Part shown: piece by piece, positions 44,689-56,353 of the stretch
Position numbering within the stretch: position 1 is the stretch's first letter
How the letters are laid out: each line of letters starts with the position of its first letter
Assembly (NCBI RefSeq): GCF_003298775.1
Contig: NZ_QNTQ01000015.1
Location: forward strand, 1-64,000
From: Rhodosalinus halophilus
GTDB taxonomy: Bacteria > Pseudomonadota > Alphaproteobacteria > Rhodobacterales > Rhodobacteraceae
DNA length: 64,000 nt
Direction of reading: 5' to 3'
The notes under the pieces: generated by a model
Told to the model about the DNA's origin: nothing
Seen by the model: the letters and a program-made list of their open reading frames with translations, nothing else
Database searches by the model: none
Made by a program: the position numbers and the translations under genes

Positions 44689-45504
44689 ATGTCGGACAAG
44701 GCCGAACTCGATCGAAAGGAAGAGGAGAAGGCGGAGGAATTCTCGAAGGTTCCTTCCTCCGTCATTTTCGAAGCCATCCGGCGGGACGGCGAGCACGAAC
44801 TGTCCCGGCCGGTGAGCGCGCTTTGGTGGTCGGGCGTGGCCGCAGGGCTCGCGATCAGCACGTCGGTGGTGGGTAAGGGGATCATGGCGTCGCTCCTGCC
44901 CGCGGCGGACTGGGCGCCGGGCGTCTCCAATCTAGGCTACACCATCGGGTTCCTGATCGTGATCCTCGGACGCATGCAACTCTTCACCGAGAACACGATC
45001 ACGCCGATCCTGCCGCTCTTCCTCGCGCCGAGCTGGCCGAAGTTCCATCAGATCGCGCGGCTCTGGGGCGTCGTTCTGGCGGCGAACCTCGTCGGCTGCG
45101 CCGCGGCCGCGCTCGTGCTCGCCCACGGTCAGATCCTGCCTGGCGCGCGCTTCGAAGGTATCCTCGCCGCGTCGCGCCACTATGCCGAGGCGACGGCGCT
45201 CCAGCACTTCGCCTGGGGCGTCCCGGCCGGCTTCATCATAGCGGCCCTGGTCTGGATCCTGCCGCGGATGGAGAGCGCGGGCGAGGTGCTGATGATCGTC
45301 CTGCTGACATATCTGATCGGTGTCGGAGGCATGTCGCACGTCGTGGCGGGCTCGACGGAGCTGTTCCTGCTCGTCGCGCTGGGCGAGCTGGGGCCGGTCG
45401 CCGCGGTGCTCGAAGGCGTCCTGCCGACCCTGGCGGGCAACGTGCTCGGCGGGACGGGCATATTCGCGGCCCTGGCCTACGCCCAGGTGCGCGAAGAGAT
45501 CTGA
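44689..45504 (+). CDS. Formate/nitrite transporter-family protein
   Basis: A 271-residue FNT-fold channel protein with six helices and an extra acidic N-terminal stretch (KAELDRKEEEKAEEF). The LFTENTITPILPLF segment of the first half and the second-half equivalent GSTELFLL carry the family's re-entrant loop motifs. It resembles the YfdC branch rather than FocA or NirC. It may move a small monovalent anion. It stands alone, transcribed away from the RND operon. Confidence 0.82.
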   Translation: MSDKAELDRKEEEKAEEFSKVPSSVIFEAIRRDGEHELSRPVSALWWSGVAAGLAISTSVVGKGIMASLLPAADWAPGVSNLGYTIGFLIVILGRMQLFTENTITPILPLFLAPSWPKFHQIARLWGVVLAANLVGCAAAALVLAHGQILPGARFEGILAASRHYAEATALQHFAWGVPAGFIIAALVWILPRMESAGEVLMIVLLTYLIGVGGMSHVVAGSTELFLLVALGELGPVAAVLEGVLPTLAGNVLGGTGIFAALAYAQVREEI

Positions 45505-45604
45505 GACGCCGCGCGGCGAGCAGTCGCCGCAGGCATGGAGGCCGGGTGCGCCGATACGAGGCATCTCCGGGTCCGGTCTTGCACCGGCCGGCCTTCGCGC
45601 GCGT

Positions 45605-46348
45605 TCAATGAGCCAGGACGAGCATCTGGAAGGCCAGCATCGCCGCGAAGGCCAGCGTCACGGCGGTCGCTGCCGACCCGCTCTCGACCTTCTCCAGTGC
45701 ATCGGGGAAGAGTTCCGAGAAGACCATCCAGATCATCGCGCCGGCGGCGAGGCCCAGCCCCACCGGAAGAAACGGCCGGAACGTCTCGACGAAGAGGTAG
45801 GACGGCGCGGCCATGATCGGCTGCGGCAGGCTGGTAAAGATGGCCCAGAGGCCGGCTTTCCAGACGGGAGAGCCGCGCGGCACCAGCACCAGCGCGATCG
45901 CCAGTCCTTCCGGCACGTTGTGGAAGGCGATCGCGGTCGTGATGAAGGCGCCGAGGCCCTCCGATCCCGCGAAGGACACGCCGACGCCCACCCCTTCCGC
46001 GAAGGAATGCGCGGTCATGATCCCCAGGATCAGCAGCGCCTTCGTCGCGCTCGCGCCCTGCAGATCAGCGACCTGAACCTCGCCCGCGCCCGAGAGCAGA
46101 CGGTCGGCGAGCACGATGGCGCCAAGCCCCGCGAGCACACCGGCGAGGGTGAGCGAGATGTCGATCGATACGCCTTCGTCGATCAGGCTGTGGCTTGCCG
46201 CGAGCATCAGCCCTGCCGCGGCCGCGTTCGACCAGCCCAGGGTGCGCCGGCCGAGATCCTTCACGAACAGGAAAGGCAGTGCGCCCACGCCGGTCATGAT
46301 CGCGGTCAGAAGCGCCGCAGCGACGACGACCCACAAAGCTGTGTCCAT
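45605..46348 (-). CDS. ZIP-family metal transporter
   Basis: A 247-residue membrane protein with eight helices. The transport-site motifs HSFAEGVGVG in helix 4 and HNVPEGLA in helix 5 are intact, as required for Zn2+/Fe2+ uptake. The segment between helices 3 and 4 is short and lacks a histidine cluster. It lies downstream of the two coiled-coil genes but beyond a very strong terminator. Confidence 0.88.
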   Translation of the reverse strand: MDTALWVVVAAALLTAIMTGVGALPFLFVKDLGRRTLGWSNAAAAGLMLAASHSLIDEGVSIDISLTLAGVLAGLGAIVLADRLLSGAGEVQVADLQGASATKALLILGIMTAHSFAEGVGVGVSFAGSEGLGAFITTAIAFHNVPEGLAIALVLVPRGSPVWKAGLWAIFTSLPQPIMAAPSYLFVETFRPFLPVGLGLAAGAMIWMVFSELFPDALEKVESGSAATAVTLAFAAMLAFQMLVLAH

Positions 46349-46376
46349 ATGATGCTCCGGTTCGGGCGCGAAGAAT

Positions 46377-46415
46377 CGATGCGGCGGCCTGCGCCGGGCG
46401 CAGGCCGCCGCATCG
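46377..46415 (-). terminator. Strong 17-bp perfect hairpin
   Basis: A perfect 17-bp stem (46377-46393 with 46399-46415) and five-base loop sits six bases after the stop of the secreted coiled-coil gene; the minus strand continues with ATTCTT. It should end that transcript before the ZIP gene. Confidence 0.8.
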
Positions 46416-46420
46416 TCCGC

Positions 46421-46885
46421 TCAGTTCGCGGCGGTGGTCCCGTCGGCAGCCGTCCAGGCGCCGGAGAAGGCGTCCCAGGCGTCCGAGAATCCGGTCTTCA
46501 GCTCGTCCCAGGCATCGCTCGCGCCGGCACGGAGCGCGCCGTAGCGTTCGCCCATCCGGTTGCGTGCCTCGCGCAACGCGCGCAGCTGGGCGCTTGCGTT
46601 CTCGCGGGCCTCCTCGGACATCTCCGACCAGTTCTCGCGCAAGGCCTGCTCGCGGCGCTCGATCACGGCGTCGATCCGGTTCAGAGCCTCGCGGGCCGTG
46701 CTGAGCGCCTGATCGCGCTCCTGCGCCGAATAGTCGGCGATGGCTTCCATCGCCTGCTGGATTTCGCTGCGCACCTCTTGCGTGGTCGTGAAGGTGTCGC
46801 CGTCGTCCTGCGCTCCGGCCGGCAAGGCCGCGGAGAGAAAGGCCGCCGCGGCCACGGCCCGGCGGAGCGTCGATCGAATGCTCAT
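46421..46885 (-). CDS. Secreted coiled-coil protein of unknown function
   Basis: A 154-residue protein with a signal peptide (AVAAAAFLSAALPAGAQ, 9-25) and a highly helical, charged mature part (about 40-130). Its C-terminus (GASDAWDELKTGFSDAWDAF) closely resembles the C-terminus of the neighbouring cytoplasmic protein (GASDAAWDDMKAGFDKAWDS), indicating common ancestry of that segment. ATG at 46885 is preferred over a TTG six codons earlier because AGGAAAGG precedes it. Probably cotranscribed with the gene 14 bases upstream. Confidence 0.75.
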   Translation of the reverse strand: MSIRSTLRRAVAAAAFLSAALPAGAQDDGDTFTTTQEVRSEIQQAMEAIADYSAQERDQALSTAREALNRIDAVIERREQALRENWSEMSEEARENASAQLRALREARNRMGERYGALRAGASDAWDELKTGFSDAWDAFSGAWTAADGTTAAN

Positions 46886-46899
46886 TGCGAAGCCTTTCC

Positions 46900-47202
46900 T
46901 CAATCGAAGCGCGACCTGGCGTTCCTGAAGGCGCTGGAAAGACTGTCCCAGGCCTTGTCGAAGCCGGCCTTCATGTCGTCCCAGGCAGCGTCGCTGGCGC
47001 CGCGCAGCTCCTTCAGTTTCGCTTCCGCCTCGTCGCGCTGCTCCCGCATCTCTTCGAGCTGCTTCTGATACTCGATCTTCGCGTCAGCCTGCGCCGCGTC
47101 GGCCTTTGCCTGCAGCTTGTCGATCTCGGCGTTCCATTCGTCCAGCTTCGCCTTGGTCTTCTCCACGTAGGCGTCGCGCGCCGACCGGCTTTCGTCGCTC
47201 AT
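46900..47202 (-). CDS. Coiled-coil stress-response protein (sll1863-like)
   Basis: A 100-residue soluble, almost wholly helical protein with heptad-like spacing (EIDKLQAKADAAQADAKIEY, then EEMREQRDEAEAKLKEL). Size and composition match the sll1863-type stress family. It is the cytoplasmic counterpart of the secreted protein encoded next, with which it shares a C-terminal motif. An FNR-like palindrome lies about 78 bases upstream, so expression at low oxygen or under NO is likely. Confidence 0.78.
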   Translation of the reverse strand: MSDESRSARDAYVEKTKAKLDEWNAEIDKLQAKADAAQADAKIEYQKQLEEMREQRDEAEAKLKELRGASDAAWDDMKAGFDKAWDSLSSAFRNARSRFD

Positions 47203-47273
47203 CCTGATCCACTCCCTGTTCGGATATTGCAAAGCGTTCCACGATAGAAAACCATGACACGGACGGCCGCGCA

Positions 47274-47287
47274 TTGACACGCGTCAA
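47274..47287. promoter_or_regulatory. FNR/Dnr-like palindrome
   Basis: TTGACACGCGTCAA is a perfect inverted repeat with the TTGAC-N4-GTCAA form bound by FNR/CRP-superfamily regulators such as NnrR or Dnr. It is centred about 78 bases before the stress-protein start at 47202. Confidence 0.65.
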
Positions 47288-47320
47288 CCGCGCCCGAGGT
47301 GGCGCATCTCTTTGCGCCGG

Positions 47321-50002
<2,682 letters not shown>

Positions 50003-50006
<4 letters not shown>

Positions 50007-50302
50007 CCGACGACCGCCGCGAGGATGCCGAGACCGTCGCGGAGATCGCGCGCAAGGCCGAACGCAAGGAGGCGGCGCAGCGGCACGGCAAGCGCAGCGT
50101 CTGGTTCGGCCTCGGCATGTTCGGGCTGGTGGGCTGGGCGGTGGCCGTGCCGACGCTGGCCGGTGTCGCGCTCGGCGCCTGGCTCGACCGGGCGGCGCCC
50201 GGGGCGTTCTCCTGGACGCTCGCGCTGCTGCTCGGCGGTGTCGCGCTCGGCTGCCTGAACGCATGGTGGTGGGTCAGCCGGGAGAGTCGAGGCGATGACT
50301 GA
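50003..50302 (+). CDS. atpQ: N-ATPase AtpQ (AtpI-like) membrane protein
   Basis: A 99-residue protein with a charged N-terminal helix and two transmembrane segments (about 39-60 and 69-92). It corresponds to the AtpI-like gene of N-ATPase operons. It is thought to assist c-ring assembly. Overlaps atpC by four bases and atpR by eight. Confidence 0.85.
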
Positions 50303-50585
50303 GACGACGGTCCTCGTCGCGCCGCTCGTGCTGGCGCTCGCGGGCGGGGCGGCCTTCGGGCTGATCTATTTCCGCCTGCTCCGGCGCGAGACGGCCCGCC
50401 TCGTGCAGCCGGGCGCGGGCGCCGGGCGGCTGCTTCTGGGCCTCGCCGCGCGCATGGCGTTTGCGCTGGGGGCGCTGGCGCTGGCGGTGATCGCCGGGGC
50501 CGGCGCGGCGCATCTGCTTGCCGCCGCGCTCGGGTTCACGCTGGCGCGGCAGCTTGTCGTGCGTCACGGTTCGAATGGGAGGTAG
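50295..50585 (+). CDS. atpR: N-ATPase AtpR membrane protein
   Basis: A 96-residue protein with three hydrophobic helices (about 8-27, 43-62 and 67-88) and two arginines facing the second helix (FRLLRRETARL). AtpR is specific to N-ATPase operons and is predicted to interact with the c-subunit carboxylates during assembly. Position between atpQ and atpB is diagnostic. Confidence 0.85.
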   Translation: MTETTVLVAPLVLALAGGAAFGLIYFRLLRRETARLVQPGAGAGRLLLGLAARMAFALGALALAVIAGAGAAHLLAAALGFTLARQLVVRHGSNGR

Positions 50586-50589
50586 CGGC

Positions 50590-51282
50590 ATGGAGATCAG
50601 CCCCGACAGCTGGATCCTCTTCACCCTGGGGCCGGTCGAGATCAACGCCACGATCGGTTTCACCTGGCTGGTCATGGCGCTGCTGATCGCCTCGGCGGTC
50701 GTGCTGCGGCTGCTGCTGACCGACACGGGCGCGCTCACGCGCTGGCAGAATCTCTGGGAGGCGATCGTCGAGACGGTCCGCGACCAGATCCGCGAGGTGA
50801 GCGGGCAGGATCCCGGTCCCTACCTGCCCTTCGTCGCGACGCTGTTCCTGTTCATCGCGGTGTCCAACATCCTGGCGGTGGTGCCGGGCTACCGCCCGCC
50901 CACCGGCTCGCTCTCGACCACCGCGGCGCTCGCACTCTGCGTGCTGATCGCGGTGCCGCTCTTCGGCGTCGCGCAGCGCGGGCTGGGGGGCTATCTGCGC
51001 AGCTACATCCGGCCCACGCCGCTGATGGCGCCCTTCAACGTGATCGGAGAGCTCTCGCGCACGCTCGCGCTCGCGATCCGGCTCTACGGCAACGTGATGA
51101 GCGGCACGGTGATCGCCGGCATCCTGATCTCGATCGCGCCCTTCTTCTTTCCCGTGCTGATGCAGCTGCTGGGGCTGCTGACCGGCGTGATCCAGGCCTA
51201 CATCTTCGCCATCCTCGCGATGGTCTACATCGCCTCGGCCACGCGCGCCCACGCCGGCGCGGCCGACCCGGAAGGAGACTGA
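50590..51282 (+). CDS. atpB: N-type ATPase subunit a
   Basis: A 230-residue membrane stator subunit. The essential arginine is in [19 protein letters not shown] (helix 4-like; the RLYGN arginine) and the downstream [14 protein letters not shown] helix is typical of subunit a. It forms the ion half-channels with the c-ring. Four bases lie between it and the atpR stop. Confidence 0.95.
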   Translation: MEISPDSWILFTLGPVEINATIGFTWLVMALLIASAVVLRLLLTDTGALTRWQNLWEAIVETVRDQIREVSGQDPGPYLPFVATLFLFIAVSNILAVVPGYRPPTGSLSTTAALALCVLIAVPLFGVAQRGLGGYLRSYIRPTPLMAPFNVIGELSRTLALAIRLYGNVMSGTVIAGILISIAPFFFPVLMQLLGLLTGVIQAYIFAILAMVYIASATRAHAGAADPEGD

Positions 51283-51285
51283 GAC

Positions 51286-51570
51286 ATGGACGCGACACTC
51301 ATCGGGCTCACCTCGATCCTGACCGCGGGGCTGACCATCGCCATCGGCTCGATCGGCCCGGCGCTGGGCGAGGCGCGGGCGGCCGCGCAGGCGCTCGCCT
51401 CGATCGCGCAGCAGCCCGACGAGGCGAACACGATCACCCGCACGCTCTTCGTGAGCCTCGCGATGATCGAGTCGACGGCGATCTACTGCTTCGTGGTGGC
51501 GATGATCCTGATCTTCGCCAATCCCTTCTGGGACGCGGCGGTGGCGGCGGGGGCCGCAGCCGGGGGCTGA
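51286..51570 (+). CDS. atpE: N-type ATPase subunit c
   Basis: A 94-residue two-helix rotor subunit. The ion site carries two carboxylates, E29 in the first helix (GPALGEA) and E62 in the second ([10 protein letters not shown]), with S63, T64 and Y67 adjacent. That residue set is the N-ATPase signature originally read as Na+-binding; the double carboxylate has also been argued to favour H+. The physiological ion in this organism is therefore open. Confidence 0.95.
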   Translation: MDATLIGLTSILTAGLTIAIGSIGPALGEARAAAQALASIAQQPDEANTITRTLFVSLAMIESTAIYCFVVAMILIFANPFWDAAVAAGAAAGG

Positions 51571-51573
51571 GGC

Positions 51574-52350
51574 ATGGAGCTCGACTGGATCACCGTCGCC
51601 GCGCAGATCGTCAATTTTCTCGTTCTGGTCTGGATCCTGCAGCGGCTGCTCTACCGGCCGGTGACGCGCGCCATGGCGCGTCGCCGCGAGGCGATTCGGG
51701 ACCGCTTCGCCGAGGCCGAGCGCCGCGAGACCGAGGCCGAGGAAGAGGCCGCGCGCCTCGAACGCGAGCGCGCCGAGCTGGACGCGCGGCGCGAGGAGAT
51801 CCTCGCAGAGGCCCGCGAAGAGGCCGAAGCCCTGCGCCACCGGCTGGAGGAAGAGGCGCGCGAGGCGGTGGCCGAGCGCCGCGAGGAGTGGGAGGCGCAG
51901 ATCGCGCGCGAGCGCGAGGCCTTCCTCGCGGAGCTGCGGCGCAAGGCGGCCGGCCACGTCGCGCGCCGCACGCGCCGGGTGCTGGACGACCTCGCGGGCG
52001 CGCGCCTCGAGCCCGCGATGGCGGAAGCCTTTCTCGCGCGGCTGAAGAGCCTCGACGGCGACGAGCGCGAGGCGCTGCGTGCCGAGGCGGGGACGACGGA
52101 GGGAGAAATGACCCTGACAAGCGCCCATGCGCTCGACGACGAGACGCGCGCGCGCCTGCGCGAGGGGCTGCAGGAGGTGCTGGGCGACGCGCCGGGCCTC
52201 GCGTTCGCGGAGGATCCGGACCTTGTCTGCGGCATCCGGCTGCGCATCGGCGGGCGGACGCTGCAGTGGAGCGTGGACGCCTATCTGGAGGATCTGGACG
52301 CGGAGGTCTCGGCCGCGCTCGGCGGCGACCGGGCGGAGGCGGCGGAGTAG
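51574..52350 (+). CDS. atpF: N-type ATPase subunit b with delta-like C-terminus
   Basis: A 258-residue stator subunit. One N-terminal helix ([20 protein letters not shown]) is followed by a long charged coiled coil (about 30-130) and, from about residue 175, a domain reading [34 protein letters not shown] and [11 protein letters not shown]. That last part looks like the C-terminal domain of the delta/OSCP subunit. Since the operon has no separate delta gene, the fusion would provide the attachment to F1. Confidence 0.92.
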   Translation: MELDWITVAAQIVNFLVLVWILQRLLYRPVTRAMARRREAIRDRFAEAERRETEAEEEAARLERERAELDARREEILAEAREEAEALRHRLEEEAREAVAERREEWEAQIAREREAFLAELRRKAAGHVARRTRRVLDDLAGARLEPAMAEAFLARLKSLDGDEREALRAEAGTTEGEMTLTSAHALDDETRARLREGLQEVLGDAPGLAFAEDPDLVCGIRLRIGGRTLQWSVDAYLEDLDAEVSAALGGDRAEAAE

Positions 52351-52352
52351 GC

Positions 52353-53918
52353 ATGGGCGTGCTCGACGGCATCGCCGAGGATCTGGTCACTGCGCTCGAT
52401 GCGCGGCTGGACGGCCACCGCGCCGAGCTGCGCAGCGAGGAGATCGGCACCGTCACCCGCGTCAGCGCCGGTGTCGCGGAAGTGGAGGGGTTCACCGAAC
52501 TCTTCGCGGATGAACTCATCCTGTTCCCCGGCGGGCTCATGGGCGCCGCCTCGGAGATCGAGGAACGGCGCGCGGGAGTGATCCTCTTCGGTCCGGCCGA
52601 GCAGCTGCCGGTCGGTGCCGAGGCACGCCGGACCGGCCGCGTGATCGACGTGCCCGTGGGCGAGGCGCTGTTGGGGCGGATCGTGGACGGGCTGGGCGCG
52701 CCGCTCGACGGAGAGGGCCGCCTGCGGCCGGCCGAGCGCTGGCCGGTGGAGCGGCCCGCCCCCGCCATCCTCGACCGCGCGCCGGTCGAGCTGCCCCTGC
52801 AGACCGGAGTGAAGGCCGTCGACGCGGCGATCCCGATCGGCCGCGGGCAGCGCGAACTCGTCATCGGCGACCGCCAGACCGGCAAGACCGCGATCGCGCT
52901 CAGCGCGATCCTCAGCCACGCCGCGGGCCGGCCCGGCACCGAGGGCCCGCTCGCCGCGCCGGGCGTCTGCGTCTATTGCGCGATCGGGCAGCGCGCGGCC
53001 TCGGTCGCGCGGGTGATCGAGACGCTGCGCCGCGAGGGCGCGCTCGAGCGCACCGTCGTCGTCATCGCGGGCAGCGAGGACGCGCCCGGCCTGCAATTCG
53101 TCGCGCCCTACGCCGCCACCTCGATCGCGGAATGGTTCATGGCGCGCGGCGACGACGTGCTCGTCGTCTTCGACGATCTCACCCGCCACGCGCGGGCCTA
53201 TCGCGAGCTGTCGCTGCTCCTGCGCCGGCCCCCGGGGCGCGAGGCCTATCCCGGCGACATCTTCTACATCCACTCGCGGCTGCTGGAGCGGGCGACGCAC
53301 TTGCGCGACGAGCTCGGCGGCGGCTCGCTCACCGCGCTGCCCATCATCGAGACCCAGGCGCAGAACATCTCGGCCTACATCCCGACCAACCTCATCTCGA
53401 TCACCGACGGGCAGATCTACCTCTCGCCCGATCTCTTCGAGAAGGGGCAGCTCCCGGCGGTCGATCTCGGGCGTTCGGTGAGCCGCGTGGGCGCCAAGGC
53501 GCAACTGCCGGCCTATCGCGCGGTGGCCGGGGATCTGCGGCTCTCCTTCGCGCAGTTCGAGGAGCTCGAGGTTTTCTCGCGCTTCGGCACACGGCTCGAC
53601 GAGGAGACGCGCGCGAAGCTCGCGCGCGGGCGCCGCGTGCGCGCCGCGCTCAGGCAGCGCGAGAGCGAGCGCCCGCCGCCTCCGGAACAGATCGCCGTCC
53701 TGCTCGCCGCGACGCAGGGGATGATGGACGATCTGCCGCTCGAGCGCGTGGCCGAAGCGGAACGCGCCATCGCCGAGGCGATCCGCCGCGAGCGCCCCGA
53801 GCTCTGCCGCGAGATCGAGCGCGGGGCCGCCTTCGGAGACGACGATCGCGCGGCGCTCGCCGAGACGGTGCGCGCGGCGATCGAGGGCCTGGGGGAGGGG
53901 CGGGATGGAGACGCTTGA
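52353..53918 (+). CDS. atpA: N-type ATPase alpha subunit
   Basis: A 521-residue nucleotide-binding subunit with the alpha-type Walker A GDRQTGKT at 172-179, FSKFE-like region [16 protein letters not shown] and the [15 protein letters not shown] block. The start is two bases after the atpF stop. The last 14 bases overlap atpG. Confidence 0.96.
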   Translation: MGVLDGIAEDLVTALDARLDGHRAELRSEEIGTVTRVSAGVAEVEGFTELFADELILFPGGLMGAASEIEERRAGVILFGPAEQLPVGAEARRTGRVIDVPVGEALLGRIVDGLGAPLDGEGRLRPAERWPVERPAPAILDRAPVELPLQTGVKAVDAAIPIGRGQRELVIGDRQTGKTAIALSAILSHAAGRPGTEGPLAAPGVCVYCAIGQRAASVARVIETLRREGALERTVVVIAGSEDAPGLQFVAPYAATSIAEWFMARGDDVLVVFDDLTRHARAYRELSLLLRRPPGREAYPGDIFYIHSRLLERATHLRDELGGGSLTALPIIETQAQNISAYIPTNLISITDGQIYLSPDLFEKGQLPAVDLGRSVSRVGAKAQLPAYRAVAGDLRLSFAQFEELEVFSRFGTRLDEETRAKLARGRRVRAALRQRESERPPPPEQIAVLLAATQGMMDDLPLERVAEAERAIAEAIRRERPELCREIERGAAFGDDDRAALAETVRAAIEGLGEGRDGDA

Positions 53919-54795
53919 GATCCTCCAGCGCCGGATCGAGACGACGCGCGACCTGCAATCCATCGTGCGAACGATGAAGTCGCTCTCGGCCGTCACGATC
54001 CGCCGCGCCGAGCGGGCCAGCGAGGCCGTGCGCGCCTACGACGAGACGGTGGACCGCGGCCTTCAGGTCCTGCTGCGCAGGCCGGAGGTGGCGCGCGCCG
54101 CCATCGCCGCGAGCGAAGCGGCGGCCGCGGGCGGTCCTCTGGGCCTGATCGTCTTCGGCTCGGACCACGGGCTCTGCGGGCGTTTCAACGACGTCACGGT
54201 CGAGGCCGCGCTGGGCGAGATCGGGGACCACGGTGCCGAGGGCGTCACCCTGGCCGCCGTCGGCGCCCGCGCGGCTGATCTGCTCGCGGGCGCCGGCCAC
54301 CCGCCGGCGACGCTCTTCGCCACGCCGGGGTCCGTGAAGGGCCTGCGCGCGACGACCCGCGCGCTTCTGCGGCTGGTGGACGACTGGCGGCACGCGCAGG
54401 GGGTGGAGCGCATCCATCTCGCCCATGCCATGCAGACGCCGGACACCCCGGCGCGGCCGGTGACGACGGCGCTGCTTCCCGTCTCGCCCGGCTATCTCCG
54501 CCAACAGGCGACGCGCTCCTGGCCCTCGCGCCGCCTGCCGGTCCATCTCGGGCCGCGCGAGGAGATGCTCGCCCGGCTGATCCGCGAACATGTCTTCGTG
54601 CGTCTCTACCGCGCGCTGGCCGAGGCCCAGACCAGCGAGCACGCCTCCCGCCTCGCCGCGATGCAGTCTGCCGAGCGCGGAATCCGTGACCGGCTGTCCG
54701 AGATGGACGCAACCTTCCGCCAGCTCAGGCAGAAGGAAATCACGACAGAGATGCTCGACGTCGTGGCGGGCGCCGCGGCATCGGAACGCCGCTAG
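53905..54795 (+). CDS. atpG: N-type ATPase gamma subunit
   Basis: A 296-residue central-stalk subunit. The N-terminal helix ([20 protein letters not shown]) and C-terminal helix ([21 protein letters not shown]) form the coiled-coil shaft, and [16 protein letters not shown] is the conserved Rossmann-like segment. It overlaps atpA by 14 bases and ends the operon before a strong convergent terminator. Confidence 0.94.
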   Translation: METLEILQRRIETTRDLQSIVRTMKSLSAVTIRRAERASEAVRAYDETVDRGLQVLLRRPEVARAAIAASEAAAAGGPLGLIVFGSDHGLCGRFNDVTVEAALGEIGDHGAEGVTLAAVGARAADLLAGAGHPPATLFATPGSVKGLRATTRALLRLVDDWRHAQGVERIHLAHAMQTPDTPARPVTTALLPVSPGYLRQQATRSWPSRRLPVHLGPREEMLARLIREHVFVRLYRALAEAQTSEHASRLAAMQSAERGIRDRLSEMDATFRQLRQKEITTEMLDVVAGAAASERR

Positions 54796-54823
54796 GGCAC
54801 CTGCCCGCAGGCAGGGGCCGGAG

Positions 54824-54848
54824 CCGGCCGCGCGGGGCGCGCGGCCGG
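54824..54848. terminator. Bidirectional hairpin between atpG and TctC-type gene
   Basis: CCGGCCGCGCG (54824-54834), loop GGG, and CGCGCGGCCGG (54838-54848) give an 11-bp perfect stem between two convergent stops (54795 and 54859). A smaller CCTGCC/GGCAGG hairpin lies just before it. Confidence 0.7.
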
Positions 54849-54858
54849 GCGCGATGCC

Positions 54859-55791
54859 TCACTCGAGCATTTCGGCGATACGCGCCACGAGCTCCTTGTC
54901 GGCGGCGATGCGCTCGGCCGCTTCCTCCGCGTCGAGCCAGTAGATCAGCGCGCCGGTATCCTCGCCCACCTGCTGGGCGCGGTCGGACATCACCGTCTCG
55001 CGGGCGACCGCGGCGATCTTGTCGCGCACCTCCTGCGGCGTGTCTTCATGCACGAAGAGACCGTTCCAGGTGTAGAAGCTCAGATCCGGCTCGATCTCGC
55101 TGATGATCGGCACGTCCGGCAGGATCGAGATCCGCTCGTTCGTGAGCGCGGTGAGCACCTTCACGTCATCGAGGCAGGGCTGGATGAGCTGGAGCGTGGT
55201 GTTGATCACGTCCGCGTCGCCCGAGGCCAGCGTGTTGCAGTCGAGCGCGTCGAAGGCCGCGTCGGTCGCGTACTCGAAGCCCATCGATTCCGCGAGCGCC
55301 AGCGTGACCTGCGTGGGCAGCACCACGGTGCCGAAGTGGCCGAGCGCCACGTCGTTCTCCTGCGCGTGGTCGGCGAGTTCCTGCATCGAGGAATAGGGCG
55401 CGTCGCCCGAGGTCGCGATCACGAAGGGATAGGTAAGAAAGATCCCGACGGGCTCGAAGGGCATCGGCTCGAGCGGCTCGATCCCGATCTCGTCGCCCAC
55501 CACCGGCACGTCCATCACGAAGCTGCCCACGGTATAGCCGTCGGCCGGCTGCATCGCGACCTCGACCGCGCCCGGAAAGGGGCCGCCGCCGCCGCCGGGC
55601 TTGTTCACGACCGCCGCGGGCACGCCGTATTCGTCCTGGAAATCCTCGGCGATCATCCGGGTGAGGATGTCCTCGAGGTCGCCCGGCGGGAAGGGCACGA
55701 CGAATTCCACCGGCTTCTCCGGATACTCGGCGGCCGCCATCGAGGCGCCGAGAGCGAGGGCCGTGCTGGCGGCGAGGAACCTTGTCTTCAT
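54859..55791 (-). CDS. TctC-type (tripartite tricarboxylate transporter) binding protein
   Basis: A 310-residue periplasmic solute-binding protein with a signal peptide (FLAASTALALGASMAAAEYP) and the TctC/BUG hallmark YPEKPVEFVVPFPPGD followed by VVNKPGGGGG. No TctA or TctB membrane gene is present, as is common for BUG proteins. It is the last gene of the putative N-heterocycle operon and lies 61 bases after the flavin reductase, so it may bind the pathway substrate. ATG at 55791 has AGGAG; an ATG two codons earlier abuts the same site too closely. Confidence 0.88.
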   Translation of the reverse strand: MKTRFLAASTALALGASMAAAEYPEKPVEFVVPFPPGDLEDILTRMIAEDFQDEYGVPAAVVNKPGGGGGPFPGAVEVAMQPADGYTVGSFVMDVPVVGDEIGIEPLEPMPFEPVGIFLTYPFVIATSGDAPYSSMQELADHAQENDVALGHFGTVVLPTQVTLALAESMGFEYATDAAFDALDCNTLASGDADVINTTLQLIQPCLDDVKVLTALTNERISILPDVPIISEIEPDLSFYTWNGLFVHEDTPQEVRDKIAAVARETVMSDRAQQVGEDTGALIYWLDAEEAAERIAADKELVARIAEMLE

Positions 55792-55852
55792 CTCCATCTC
55801 CTTTTCTGCTGGGGTTCGCGGATCCGTTGGCCGGATCTCGTTATCCGTCTGG

Positions 55853-56353
55853 CTACTCCTGCGGGACCGCCCGTGCATAGCCCCGATCGTGGTGAATGAG
55901 CGGCGCGCGCTCCTCCGAGAGCGTCAGCCCCTCCAGTTCGCCCACGAAGATGCGGTGCGAGCCCACGAGGATGTCGTGGACCAGCCGGCAGTCGAAGGCG
56001 GCGAGCGCGCCCTGCAGCACCGGGCAGCCCGTCGCGCCCGTGTCCCATTCCGCGCAGGCGAACTTCTCGACGCCCTTCGCGCCGGTCCGTCCCGCGAAAC
56101 TTTCCGAGATCGCCGCCTGGCTCTCCGAGAGCAGGTTGGCGCAAAAGACCCGGTTGGTGCGGATCGCGTCGCAGGCCGGCGAAAGGCCGTGGATGCAGAC
56201 CAGAAGCGAGGGAGCGGGCGTGTCCACCGAGACCGAGGTCATGGCCGAGACGGTGACGCCCGCGCGCCCGCCGATCCCGTCGGTGGTGACGACGCAGACC
56301 GAATTGGCCGCGCGCGACATCGCCGTGAGGAAATCGTCCTTCATCGCGCTCAT
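55853..56353 (-). CDS. HpaC-like flavin reductase
   Basis: A 166-residue split-barrel flavin reductase. Family blocks are MSRAANSVCVVTTDG, GVTVSAMTSVSVDTPAPSLLVCI with the flavin-binding T-S-V-S, and FCANLLSESQ. Such proteins reduce FMN or FAD with NAD(P)H for two-component monooxygenases. Its start overlaps the glutamine-synthetase-like gene by ATGA. The likely oxygenase partner is the acyl-CoA-dehydrogenase-fold protein encoded in the same operon. Confidence 0.9.
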   Translation of the reverse strand: MSAMKDDFLTAMSRAANSVCVVTTDGIGGRAGVTVSAMTSVSVDTPAPSLLVCIHGLSPACDAIRTNRVFCANLLSESQAAISESFAGRTGAKGVEKFACAEWDTGATGCPVLQGALAAFDCRLVHDILVGSHRIFVGELEGLTLSEERAPLIHHDRGYARAVPQE

